Source of the DNA: Nocardiopsis_C rhodophaea
Lineage (GTDB): Bacteria; Actinomycetota; Actinomycetes; Streptosporangiales; Streptosporangiaceae
Length of the DNA: 64,000 bases
Direction: 5' to 3'
Assembly (NCBI RefSeq): GCF_039530945.1
Contig: NZ_BAAAPC010000010.1
Span: 62,001-126,000, forward strand
A program made the translations under genes and the position numbers. A model generated the notes under the pieces. The model saw nothing but the letters and a program-made list of their open reading frames with translations. It had not been told where the DNA came from and ran no database searches. Positions 46,362 to 54,636 of the stretch are shown in pieces (the first letter of the stretch is position 1; the number at the start of each line of letters is the position of its first letter).

Positions 46362-46540
46362 ACCCTCGGGGGTGAGGGTGTCTTTACGCGCGTATCGGAA
46401 GAGGATTCGCCGTGAGGCGGGCGGGGAAGGATGTTTCCCCGGCCCTCGGGCCGCAGCGTCGCCAGGGCCGACGTCCGCGCCGCGGAGGCCCGCGACGCGG
46501 ATAAGAGACGGCGGACGACGACGGAGACGGAGGCGATGGA

Positions 46541-47200
46541 GTGACTAGCACGTGCCGCGGCATCATCACCGACTGGGGCGGGGTCCTGACCTCGCCGCTC
46601 CACGACACGATCGACGCCTGGCTGGACGCCGACCGGATCGATCCCGACCGCTACCGGGAGGTGATGCGGTCCTGGGTCGAGGGCGCCTACGGCAACGGCG
46701 ACGGCAACCCCATCCACGCGCTGGAACGCGGCGAGGTGGACACGGGGGAGTTCGAGCGCGCGCTCGCCGCCGAGCTGCGGCTGGTGGACGGTGGTGAGGT
46801 ACCGGCCGTCGGACTGATCGAGCGGATGTTCTCCCGCTTCCACCCGGTCGACGAGATGTACACCCTGCTGCGCCAAGCCCGCGACCAGGGCGTCCGTACC
46901 TGCCTGCTGTCGAACTCGTGGGGCAACGGATACCCGCGGGACCGCTTCGCACAATCCTTCGACGCCGTGGTCATCTCCGGCGAGGTCGGCATGCGCAAGC
47001 CCGAGCCCGAGATCTTCCAGCACGCCCTCGAACTGACCGGACTCGCGCCGCGGGAATGCGTCTTCATCGATGACATCGAACACAACGTGCGGGCCGCCGT
47101 CGACCTCGGCATGACCGGCATCCTGCACCGCGACCCCGCCGAAACGCGCGAACGGCTCGCCGAGGCCTGCGGCATCGTGGTGGACCCGCTGCCCTCCTAG
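46541..47200 (+). CDS. HAD-family hydrolase (subfamily IA, DxxGVL type)
   Basis: 219 residues, GTG start after GGAGGCGATGGA. Motif I is IITDWGGVLTSPL: the nucleophile Asp11 is kept, but the second Asp is Gly, as in the epoxide-hydrolase-N-terminal-phosphatase-like branch. Motif II is LLSNSWG, motif III GMRKPEPEIF and motif IV VFIDDIEHNVRAAVDLG. Substrate unknown. Divergent from the acyl-CoA dehydrogenase; the 180 bp between them contain the TetR-type operator. Confidence 0.85.
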   Translation: MTSTCRGIITDWGGVLTSPLHDTIDAWLDADRIDPDRYREVMRSWVEGAYGNGDGNPIHALERGEVDTGEFERALAAELRLVDGGEVPAVGLIERMFSRFHPVDEMYTLLRQARDQGVRTCLLSNSWGNGYPRDRFAQSFDAVVISGEVGMRKPEPEIFQHALELTGLAPRECVFIDDIEHNVRAAVDLGMTGILHRDPAETRERLAEACGIVVDPLPS

Positions 47201-47281
47201 CGCCGCGTCGACGCGCGGTTCGACCCGATTTTCGGCATACTCAGCCTGTCAACGCCGCCCGCCCGAATGCCGAGTCCCACG

Positions 47282-47737
47282 ATGCGCATCTACCTGCCGA
47301 GTACCCTCCCCGCACTCGCCACCGTTCTCGCGGACGGGGAGGTGCGCGGCGATCCCATCACGGCCTTCGCGGTCACCCCGGAGCTGACCGAGGGCACCCC
47401 CGGCGACAGCGAAGAACTCGAATACGAGGCCCTGTACGCCGCCGCCGACGCCTCGCTCCGGCTGCTGGCCGCCGACCCCGCGGCACCGCGCCGCCGCGTG
47501 GTCCTCGCGGCCGACCTCCCGGACAAGCTCATCGGTCCGGCACCGGACGCCACGCACCCGGCCGAGGTCGCCCTCACCGGAACGGTCCCCCTCAAGCGGG
47601 TGGCCTCCGCCCACGTCGACGATGAGGACGCCGCGGACGACATCGCCCGGGCCGTCGCCGACCCCGAGTCGGGACACGACGACGAGCACGAACTCATGTG
47701 GTACGCGACCCAGGAGCTGAAGTACCTCGTGGAGTAG
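47282..47737 (+). CDS. DUF6912 family protein
   Basis: 151 residues. ATG 47282 (MRIYLPSTLPAL) matches the family start; an in-frame ATG at 47267 adds five residues. The N-terminal MRIYLPSTLPALATVLADGE is followed by TAFAVTPELTE, EYEALYAAADASLRLLA and the C-terminal HELMWYATQELKYLV with an acidic stretch before it (HVDDEDAADDIARAV). Widespread in actinobacteria, without assigned function. 81 bp behind the HAD gene. Confidence 0.8.
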   Translation: MRIYLPSTLPALATVLADGEVRGDPITAFAVTPELTEGTPGDSEELEYEALYAAADASLRLLAADPAAPRRRVVLAADLPDKLIGPAPDATHPAEVALTGTVPLKRVASAHVDDEDAADDIARAVADPESGHDDEHELMWYATQELKYLVE

Positions 47738-47751
47738 GCCGCGGGTCGGGA

Positions 47752-48252
47752 AGCAGGGGTCTGCTGGGCGGCCTTGTCGGCGGTTGCCTGTCCGGTGTTC
47801 TTGGGTGAAAAGCGGCAGCGAGGCCGGTGGGGGTGGGGTCTGTCTCGGCCACCGGGTGGCCCAACGGGTGCGGCGGAGCCAGGTTCGAGGCATGCGGCCT
47901 CCTCTCGCTTCGCGTGAAGGGCCTTCCGCGATGCGGGAGAACGATCCCGCCCCCAGGCCCCCTCTGCCGATGATCATGGGGAAAGTCCCGATTCTGTCCG
48001 TTTTGCCGGAAGAATCGCCATGATCATCGCCGGTGGGGGTGCGGCGGGCCCCCCACCCCCCACCGGCCTCGCTGCCGCCCTCCCCGCTCCACCGGGACCA
48101 TGCGCCGGGCCCCTGCCCCCGACGCTGGCCGGGCCCGCCCCTCTCCCCGGGACAGGACCGGTGCCCCCACCCCCACCGGCCGTCGCTGCTGTTTTTCACC
48201 CCAGAGCGCCGGAGGACATTCAGGCAGACAAGGCCGCCCAGCAGACCCTGGC
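47752..48252. repeat. ~500-bp compound inverted-repeat structure
   Basis: Left arm 47752-47838 and right arm 48165-48252 are imperfect inverted copies of one ~88-bp module; the terminal GGTCTGCTGGGCGGCCTTGT and the motif GGCCGGTGGGGGTGGGG are shared almost exactly. A third partial copy (27 bp, one extra C) lies at 48051-48077. The 62-bp hairpin at 47968-48029 sits at the centre, about 130 bp from each arm. No transposase gene is present. The remaining sequence to 48634 holds no recognised gene. Confidence 0.8.
47968..48029. repeat. 62-bp hairpin at the centre of the compound repeat
   Basis: CGATGATCATGG and CCATGATCATCG ends, with inner CGATTCT/AGAATCG and TCCG/CGGA pairs, giving a nearly continuous palindrome with one bulge on the left side. 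Confidence 0.75.
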
Positions 48253-48634
48253 AGCCATTTCTCACGCACCCGGTCAACGGCGAACACAGGCCCCGGCTGC
48301 GAGAATCCGGCGTTCGGATCTCGTGCTCGGGGCCCTTTTTCCATGCTGCGGCGGCGGAGGCTACAACTGCGTGACCCGGACGTCGGTGATCAGCGGGCCG
48401 CAGGTGGGGGGTAGGGGCGTCGAGGCGAACTGGAGCTGGCCGAAATCACTCGGGGAGGGGAATGCCACGGGCGGCTCGCCGCCGTCCCCTCCTGAGCGCA
48501 ACGGTCACGCATGATGAGCGGCTTTGCCATCGCCGGTGCTCAGGGCCGGATCTAGCTTCATGAGCGTGGCTCCCGGTTCGGCCGCATGGCCGCCGGGAGC
48601 GGCGTCCCCCGCACGCGGACCGCAGGAGGCACCA

Positions 48635-50446
48635 GTGCCCGGATCCGTTCAACGCTCTGCCCACCGCTCCGGCGTTATTCCAGCGGGCCTGGCCCGCTTC
48701 GCCGCCGACACCTTCGCGGCGCATACCGCGATCCGTGCGGTGCGCCCCAGCCGCTGGCCGGAACTGACCTACGAGCAGCTCGGCGCCGTCACCGACGACG
48801 TCGCACGGGGGCTGCTGGCGATCGGCGTCGCCCCCGGCGACCGGGTGGCGATCCTCGCCGAGACCCGGCCGGAGTGGACGGTGTGCGACCTCGCCGTCGG
48901 TGCCGTGGGCGCCATCTCGGTGCCCGTGTACCCCACCAACAGCCCCGAAGAATGCCACTGGGTGCTCAGCGACTCCGAATCGTCCGTGCTGATCTGCGAG
49001 GACGCCGGGCAGGTGGCCAAGGTCGAGCAGCTGCGGGCCGAACTCCCGCGGCTGCGGCACATCGTGGTGCTGGACGGGGAGGCGTCGGGCGCCATCACCC
49101 TCGACGCGCTGCTGGAGCGTGGCAGCGCCACGACCACCGACCAGGTCGTGGACCGCGAGGCGCGCGTGCGCTCCGGCGACCTCTCCACCATCATCTACAC
49201 CTCCGGGACCACCGGCCCGCCCAAGGGCTGCCTGATCTGCAACGGCCACTGGCAGGCCACCCTGGACGGCCTCGACTCCCGTCTCCCGATACGCGCAGGC
49301 GAGAGCATCTTCCTCTACCTCCCCCTCGCGCACGCCTTCGCGCGCGTGGTGCAGCTGGTCGCCCTCTCCCGGGGCGCCACGCTGCACTTCTTCGGCGGCG
49401 ACATCCGCAGCGTGGCCGCCGACCTGGCCGAGGTGCGCCCCGACTACCTGCCTTCGGCGCCGCTGCTGTTCGAGAAGGTACACACGCGGGTGCGCTCACT
49501 GCTCGCCCAGGCCCCCGAGGCGGACCGGGAAGCCTTCGACCGCGCCGTCACCCTCGGCGGGCGGGTTCGGATGGCCCGCGACCGCGGCGAACCGGTCGAC
49601 CCGGAGATCGAGGCGGAGTTCGCGCACGCCGATGAGCGGTGGCTGTCCATGGTCCGCGACGTGTTCGGCGGCCGCCTCAAGGAGGCACTGACCGGATCCG
49701 CCCCGATCGCCCCGGACATCCTGGAGTTCTTCCACGCCTGCGGCGTTCCGGTCAACGAGGGCTACGGGATGACCGAGTCCGCTGCGGTCCTCACCCTGAA
49801 CAGCCCCGCTGACCGGCGCTTCGGGACCGTGGGGCGCCCCTTGCCGGGGGTCGAGATCCGCATCTCGGACGACGGAGAGATCCTGGCCCGCGGCGCCAAC
49901 GTGTTCTCCGGCTACCATCGCGCCCCGGCCGCGACCACCGAGATCCTCGGTGACGGCTGGCTGCACACCGGCGACCTCGGCGAATTCGACGCCGACGGCT
50001 ACCTCCGCGTCACCGGCCGGAAAAAGGACCTGATCATCCCGGCGAGCGGCAAGAACATCAGTCCCGCCAACATCGAGGGCGACCTGCGCGGCTCCCGCTG
50101 GATCTCGCACGCCATCGTCTTCGGCGACCGCCGCCCCCACCTCGCGGCGCTGGTGACCCTGGACCCCGACGAGATCATCCCCTGGGCACGCGAGCGGGGC
50201 CTGCCCGAGGACCAGGCCGAACTCGCCGCCCACCCCGACGTCCGCGCGCTCATCGAGGAGGTCGTGGCCGACGTCGGGGCCCGCTACTCCCGACCCGAGC
50301 GGGTGCGCGCTTTCGCGATCCTCCCGGGTGACTTCTCCGTGGAGACCGGTGAGCTCACGCCGTCGCTGAAGCTCCGCCGCAGCATCGTCGCCCAGCGCTA
50401 TCAGCAGCTCCTGGACGACCTGTACGAGACGCCGCGTCCCGCCTGA
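48635..50446 (+). CDS. Long-chain fatty acid-CoA ligase (AMP-forming)
   Basis: 603 residues. GTG 48635 with AGGAGG 5 nt upstream is chosen over earlier in-frame starts at 48524. ANL superfamily: P-loop YTSGTTGPPKG (about residue 190), A4-A6 region LPLAHAFARV, the core GYGMTESAAVLTLN, GDGWLHTGDLGEFDADGYLRVTGR and the catalytic-lysine region DLIIPASGKNISPANIE. The FadD15/ACSL-type layout indicates activation of long-chain fatty acids for oxidation or lipid synthesis. It is followed by a secreted lipase on the same strand, which could supply its substrate. Confidence 0.93.
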   Translation: MPGSVQRSAHRSGVIPAGLARFAADTFAAHTAIRAVRPSRWPELTYEQLGAVTDDVARGLLAIGVAPGDRVAILAETRPEWTVCDLAVGAVGAISVPVYPTNSPEECHWVLSDSESSVLICEDAGQVAKVEQLRAELPRLRHIVVLDGEASGAITLDALLERGSATTTDQVVDREARVRSGDLSTIIYTSGTTGPPKGCLICNGHWQATLDGLDSRLPIRAGESIFLYLPLAHAFARVVQLVALSRGATLHFFGGDIRSVAADLAEVRPDYLPSAPLLFEKVHTRVRSLLAQAPEADREAFDRAVTLGGRVRMARDRGEPVDPEIEAEFAHADERWLSMVRDVFGGRLKEALTGSAPIAPDILEFFHACGVPVNEGYGMTESAAVLTLNSPADRRFGTVGRPLPGVEIRISDDGEILARGANVFSGYHRAPAATTEILGDGWLHTGDLGEFDADGYLRVTGRKKDLIIPASGKNISPANIEGDLRGSRWISHAIVFGDRRPHLAALVTLDPDEIIPWARERGLPEDQAELAAHPDVRALIEEVVADVGARYSRPERVRAFAILPGDFSVETGELTPSLKLRRSIVAQRYQQLLDDLYETPRPA

Positions 50447-50512
50447 CGGGCGGGCTGCCCCGCGCCATCACCGCACCGGATCACTTCTCATTCGCCACGA
50501 AAGGGTTTTCGC

Positions 50513-51499
50513 ATGCGTCCTATTCCCCTGCTCGCGGCGGCGGCCTCCGCGCTCCTGCTCGGAGGCCTGCTCGCCAGCGGCACCGCCGCGGCCGACACCA
50601 CGCCCCCGGGGCTCTCCGCCCCCGCTGACTCCACCGCCTCGGTCGACGACCTCCTGATGGCCGGTCCCGGGGTCGATATCCCGCAGATGCCCGAACCGCG
50701 GTCCGGCTCCGACCCCTGGCCGGACGCGCCCGGAGCCAACGACTTCTCCTGCCGCCCCACGCAGGAGCACCCCCGACCGGTGGTCCTGCTGCACGGCTAT
50801 GGCGCCAACGGGTTCGCCAACTGGCAGCTTCTCTCCCCCCGCCTGGCGGCGCGCGGATACTGCGTGTTCGCCCCCACCTACGGTCTGCGCACTGAGCTGC
50901 CGTTCCCGCTCAACGCGGTCGGTGGAGCGGTGCCGCTGGAGCAGAGCGCCGAAGAGCTCTCCACCTATGTCGACAAGGTGCTGGAGTCCACCGGCGCCGA
51001 GGAGGTCGACATCGTCGGCCACTCCGAGGGCAGCCTTATGCCCAACTACTACGTCAAGTTCCTCGGCGGGTCCGAGAAGGTCCGCAACTACGTGGCGCTC
51101 ACCCCGCTGTGGGACGGCACCGCCTTCTTCGGGGCGGCCGAGCTCAACCGGCTCGGCATCGCCTGGGGCCTGGATCCGACCTTGGGGCGGTCCATCGACC
51201 AGATCTGCGGGCCCTGCCGGCAGTTCCTGACCGGATCCGACTTCCTCGCGGAGATGAACGAGGGCGGCGCCGCTGTCCCCGGCGTCACCTACACCACCAT
51301 CATGACCAAGTACGACGTGTTCGTTCAGCCCTATACCAGTGGGTTCCTCGAAGGGGACGACGTCACCAACATCGTGTTGCAGGACGAGTGCCGGACCGAC
51401 ATCTCCGGGCATATCGCCGCCGCGTACGACCCGGTGGTGCACCGGCTCGTGTTCAACGCGCTCGACCCTGACTCGGCCCGGTCACCCCGCTGCCTGTGA
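50513..51499 (+). CDS. Secreted triacylglycerol lipase (alpha/beta hydrolase, lipase class 2 type)
   Basis: 328 residues. Sec signal peptide ~1-27 with cleavage after TAAA. Mature alpha/beta hydrolase: oxyanion loop VVLLHGYGANGFANW, nucleophile elbow GHSEG (Ser171), acid in TKYDVFVQPY and His in DISGHIAAAYD. Cys pairs (CRPTQ/YCVF, CGPC) may form disulfides. Glu in GHSEG instead of Gln is common in this Streptomyces/Actinomadura lipase group. 66 bp behind the acyl-CoA ligase, same direction, so possibly co-transcribed. Confidence 0.92.
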   Translation: MRPIPLLAAAASALLLGGLLASGTAAADTTPPGLSAPADSTASVDDLLMAGPGVDIPQMPEPRSGSDPWPDAPGANDFSCRPTQEHPRPVVLLHGYGANGFANWQLLSPRLAARGYCVFAPTYGLRTELPFPLNAVGGAVPLEQSAEELSTYVDKVLESTGAEEVDIVGHSEGSLMPNYYVKFLGGSEKVRNYVALTPLWDGTAFFGAAELNRLGIAWGLDPTLGRSIDQICGPCRQFLTGSDFLAEMNEGGAAVPGVTYTTIMTKYDVFVQPYTSGFLEGDDVTNIVLQDECRTDISGHIAAAYDPVVHRLVFNALDPDSARSPRCL

Positions 51500-51559
51500 C
51501 GCCACCGAGCCGGTAGCGGGGTCGCGTGTTGGCCGCGCTGCCGGCTCCTCGTCACCCGA

Positions 51560-52660
51560 TCAGGCCGGTGGCCGTGTGAGGGTCGGCGCCTCCACGTGCT
51601 CGGCCGCCGTCGCGCGGTGCTCCCCACGTGCGCCTCCGGCGCACGGTGGCGGGGAGCACCGCGCGCTGCGGTACGCGCCGGGGGTAGTCCCGGCCCACCG
51701 CTTGAACGCCCGCTGGAAGGCGCTGGCTTCGGAGAAACCCAGGTGCTCGGCGACCTCGGCGACGCTCCACCCCCCATCGGCCAGCGCCGACACCGCGGCG
51801 TCGCGCAACACCCGATCGCGGATCTCCCGGAAGGAGACCCCCTCGGCCCGCAGGTGGCGGCGCAACGTCTGCGGGCTCATGTTCAGCCGCGCCGCGACCT
51901 CGTGGGCGGCGGGCACGCCTCCGGCGATGTCGCGGTCGAGGATGTGCCGCACCCGCTCGCTGGTGGCGACAGCAGGGCGCAACCCGGCCAGCAGACCCGC
52001 CGGGGAGCCGGTGAGCAGCGACCGCAGATCATGCTCGTCGCGGACGATCGGCGCGGCGAGGTCGGCGGCGCCGATCACGAGAGCCGGGCGCGCGCGCTCG
52101 TAGCGGATCCGCTCGCCCAGCACGAACCTGTGGTCGGCGACCGCCGCGGCGCGGGAGTGGGCGAGCTCGACCAGCGACGGCCGCAACCGGCGCCCGATCG
52201 CCCACGACGCGAGCCGCAGCGTGATGCCGAGCAGGCACAGCTCGATGAACGGTCCCGACCGCGGCGGCATGTGCACGCTGAACTCCCAGCGCGCCTCGGG
52301 TTCGGCGGGGTCGCGGCTCAGCCACCCGCGGGGCGCTCCGGGGAACAGCGCGTAGAAGGATCCGGCGCGGCGCAGGGCCGCCCCGAGGTCGGGGCAGTGG
52401 ATGGCGGTGCGGCACATCATCGCGAACGTGCCCGGACGGACGGCGTCGTCGGCGAGCCCGAGGAACTCGTCGTCGAGCGCCACACACACGGCACGTACCA
52501 GGACAGCGAAGCGGTCGGCGGGCACGCGGGCCCCCTCGGCATCGAGCAGAGAGGGCGGGACGCCCGCGCCGGCCAGCAGCGGCACGGCATCGACCCCGCG
52601 CCGACGTGCTCCCCAGAGCACCACGCGCACGCAGTCGATCGTCACCGTCGTGTCCAACAC
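51560..52660 (-). CDS. AraC family transcriptional regulator
   Basis: 366 residues, GTG start. The N-terminal ~200 residues match the arabinose_bd-like ligand domain (PF12625): LLGITLRLASWAIG and MCRTAIHCPDLGAALRRAGSFYALF. C-terminal AraC HTH ~255-345: GVPAAHEVAARLNMSPQTLRRHLRAEGVSFREIRD and SVAEVAEHLGFSEASAFQRAFKRWAGTTPGAYR, both helix-turn-helix units complete. Divergent from pruA with ~290 bp between, so proline or a catabolite is a plausible effector, which is inference. Confidence 0.9.
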   Translation of the reverse strand: MLDTTVTIDCVRVVLWGARRRGVDAVPLLAGAGVPPSLLDAEGARVPADRFAVLVRAVCVALDDEFLGLADDAVRPGTFAMMCRTAIHCPDLGAALRRAGSFYALFPGAPRGWLSRDPAEPEARWEFSVHMPPRSGPFIELCLLGITLRLASWAIGRRLRPSLVELAHSRAAAVADHRFVLGERIRYERARPALVIGAADLAAPIVRDEHDLRSLLTGSPAGLLAGLRPAVATSERVRHILDRDIAGGVPAAHEVAARLNMSPQTLRRHLRAEGVSFREIRDRVLRDAAVSALADGGWSVAEVAEHLGFSEASAFQRAFKRWAGTTPGAYRSARCSPPPCAGGARGEHRATAAEHVEAPTLTRPPA

Positions 52661-52666
52661 GAGCGC

Positions 52667-52672
52667 AGCTTA
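52667..52672 (-). promoter_or_regulatory. -10 hexamer TAAGCT, leaderless start of the AraC gene
   Basis: On the minus strand TAAGCT ends 6 nt before GTG 52660, and there is no Shine-Dalgarno sequence. Confidence 0.45.
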
Positions 52673-52783
52673 ACTCGCGAGTAACGCTTGTGGTATCGGA
52701 TTGAACGACGAAAATGCGGGCGGTGTCAGGATCTGGGGTGTCGCCGACCTGCGGCTTCACCTGCGTGGTAGTCTCCGAATCGG

Positions 52784-52811
52784 GCCATTCCCCCCGCGCG
52801 GGGGGAATGGC
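52784..52811. promoter_or_regulatory. 28-bp perfect palindrome between araC-type gene and pruA
   Basis: GCCATTCCCCCC, centre GCGC, then GGGGGGAATGGC. It lies 143 bp before the pruA start and 124 bp before the AraC start; it could be an operator or form a stem in the pruA leader. Not an AraC direct-repeat site by appearance. Confidence 0.6.
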
Positions 52812-52953
52812 TGTACGCATTGGCCCTCGCGGCGATGCGGCGCCGAGCGCAGCGCATCCACACCCACCCCCATACCTCCAGGGCGCGACGCCGCGATACC
52901 CGTCTGGTCGATCCGGGTATGCCAGTGGACGCAGACCCATTCGGGAGGCGTTC

Positions 52954-54582
52954 ATGGATGCCGTGACACGGGTGCCCGTTCCCGTTAACGAACCCAACCT
53001 GAGCTACGCGCCGGGGAGCCCCGAGCGCGCGGAACTGGCGGCCGAGATCGACCGCCAGACCAGCCGGGAGTACGAGCTCGGCCAGACGATCGGCGGGGTG
53101 ACCCGGCTCGGCGTCGGCGAGCTCATCGATGCCGTCCAACCGCACAAACGCGCCCACGTCCTCGGCCGGATGGCCAATGCCACCGACACTGATGTGCACG
53201 AGGCGATCAACGCTGCCCGCGCCGCCGCCCCCGCGTGGCGGGCGATGTCCATCGACGACCGGGCCGCGATCCTGCTGCGCGCCGCCGACCTGCTGGCCGG
53301 GCCGTGGCGGGCCAGGGTCAACGCCGCGACGATGCTCGGACAGTCCAAGTCGGTGCAGCAGGCCGAGATCGACGCCGCCTGCGAGCTGATCGACTTCTGG
53401 CGGTTCAACGTCGCCTTCGCCCGGCGCCTGTACGAGGAGCAGCCGATCTCGTCGCGCGGCGTGTGGAACCGGCAGGAGCTGCGCCCGCTGGAGGGCTTCG
53501 TCCTGGCCATCACCCCCTTCAACTTCACCGCCATCGCGGGCAACCTCCCCACCGCCCCGGCCCTCATGGGCAACGTGGTGGTGTGGAAGCCCTCACCCAC
53601 CCAGACCTTCGCGGCCTGGCACCTGATGCGCCTGCTGGAGGAGGCGGGCCTGCCGCCGGGCGTGATCAACATGGTCACCGGCGACGGCACAGCGGTGTCC
53701 CGGGTCGCGCTGGCCCAGCCCGACCTCGCCGGGATCCACTTCACCGGCTCCACCCGCACGTTTAAGCACCTGTGGCGGACCGTCGGGGAGAACATCGCGG
53801 ACTACGCGTCCTACCCGCGGATCGTCGGCGAGACCGGCGGCAAGGACTTCGTGGTCGCGCACTCCTCCGCCGACCCCGACGTGCTCCGCACCGCCCTGGT
53901 CCGCGGCGCGTTCGAGTACCAGGGGCAGAAGTGCTCGGCGGCCTCGCGCGCCTATGTGCCGCGCGGCCTGTGGTCGGCGGTCCGCGACGACCTCCTCACC
54001 GACGTCAAGTCGCTGACCATGGGCGACGTCACCGGCGACCTCTCCACGTTCATGGGCGCGGTCATCGACGAGCGGGCCTTCGCCAAGAACTCCGCCGCGT
54101 TGAAGCGGGCCGCGGAGACCGACTCGATCACCATCCTCGCCGGGGGCACCGCTGACGACTCGGTCGGCTACTTCGTCCAGCCGACGGTACTGGAGTGCGA
54201 CGACCCCGAGGACGAGGTGTTCCGCACCGAGTACTTCGGCCCGATCCTCGCCGTGCACGTCTACGACGACGCCGACTACGAGGGGGTGCTGGCCCAGATG
54301 GCCGACGTCGCGCCCTACGGGCTGACGGGGGCGGTCATCGCCCGCGACCGCAACGCCATCGCCACCGCCGACGCCGCGCTGCGGTTCTCCGCCGGGAACT
54401 TCTACATCAACGACAAGCCGACCGGCTCGATTGTCGGCCAGCAGCCGTTCGGCGGCGCGCGGGCCAGCGGCACCAACGACAAGGCCGGGTCCCTGTTCAA
54501 CCTGGCCCGCTGGGCGAGCCCGCGGGCGATCAAGGAGACCTTCGTCGCCCCGACGGACTGGAGGTACCCGCACATGGGCTAG
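52954..54582 (+). CDS. pruA: L-glutamate gamma-semialdehyde dehydrogenase (1-pyrroline-5-carboxylate dehydrogenase)
   Basis: 542 residues. ATG 52954 after GGGAGGCG. Second step of proline catabolism, oxidising glutamate semialdehyde to glutamate with NAD. Aldehyde dehydrogenase fold with ITPFNFTAIAGNLPTAPALMGN, VWKPSPTQT, GSTRTFKHLW, RIVGETGGKDF (Glu293) and the catalytic GQKCSAASR (Cys327). C-terminal DKPTGSIVGQQPFGGARASGTNDKAG is characteristic of the stand-alone eukaryote/actinobacterial P5CDH. No proline dehydrogenase is adjacent. The product is the substrate of the GDH encoded 3 kb downstream. Confidence 0.95.
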   Translation: MDAVTRVPVPVNEPNLSYAPGSPERAELAAEIDRQTSREYELGQTIGGVTRLGVGELIDAVQPHKRAHVLGRMANATDTDVHEAINAARAAAPAWRAMSIDDRAAILLRAADLLAGPWRARVNAATMLGQSKSVQQAEIDAACELIDFWRFNVAFARRLYEEQPISSRGVWNRQELRPLEGFVLAITPFNFTAIAGNLPTAPALMGNVVVWKPSPTQTFAAWHLMRLLEEAGLPPGVINMVTGDGTAVSRVALAQPDLAGIHFTGSTRTFKHLWRTVGENIADYASYPRIVGETGGKDFVVAHSSADPDVLRTALVRGAFEYQGQKCSAASRAYVPRGLWSAVRDDLLTDVKSLTMGDVTGDLSTFMGAVIDERAFAKNSAALKRAAETDSITILAGGTADDSVGYFVQPTVLECDDPEDEVFRTEYFGPILAVHVYDDADYEGVLAQMADVAPYGLTGAVIARDRNAIATADAALRFSAGNFYINDKPTGSIVGQQPFGGARASGTNDKAGSLFNLARWASPRAIKETFVAPTDWRYPHMG

Positions 54583-54612
54583 CCAGCGCGCGCCGCCCCG
54601 CCGCTGCGAGCC

Positions 54613-54636
54613 GATCCGGGGCGGCCGCCCCGGATC
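54613..54636. terminator. Bidirectional terminator between pruA and the unknown gene
   Basis: A 24-bp perfect palindrome (GATCCGGGGCGG and complement) in the 52-bp gap of two convergent genes; it overlaps the last bases of the minus-strand gene. Confidence 0.6.

Noticed and set aside
46412..46504. 30-codon basic mini-frame (starts VRRAGKDVSPALG) with GAGGA before it
   Set aside because: Very short, Arg/Gly-rich as expected by chance here, and no sign of conservation can be seen; it lies in the promoter region of two divergent genes.
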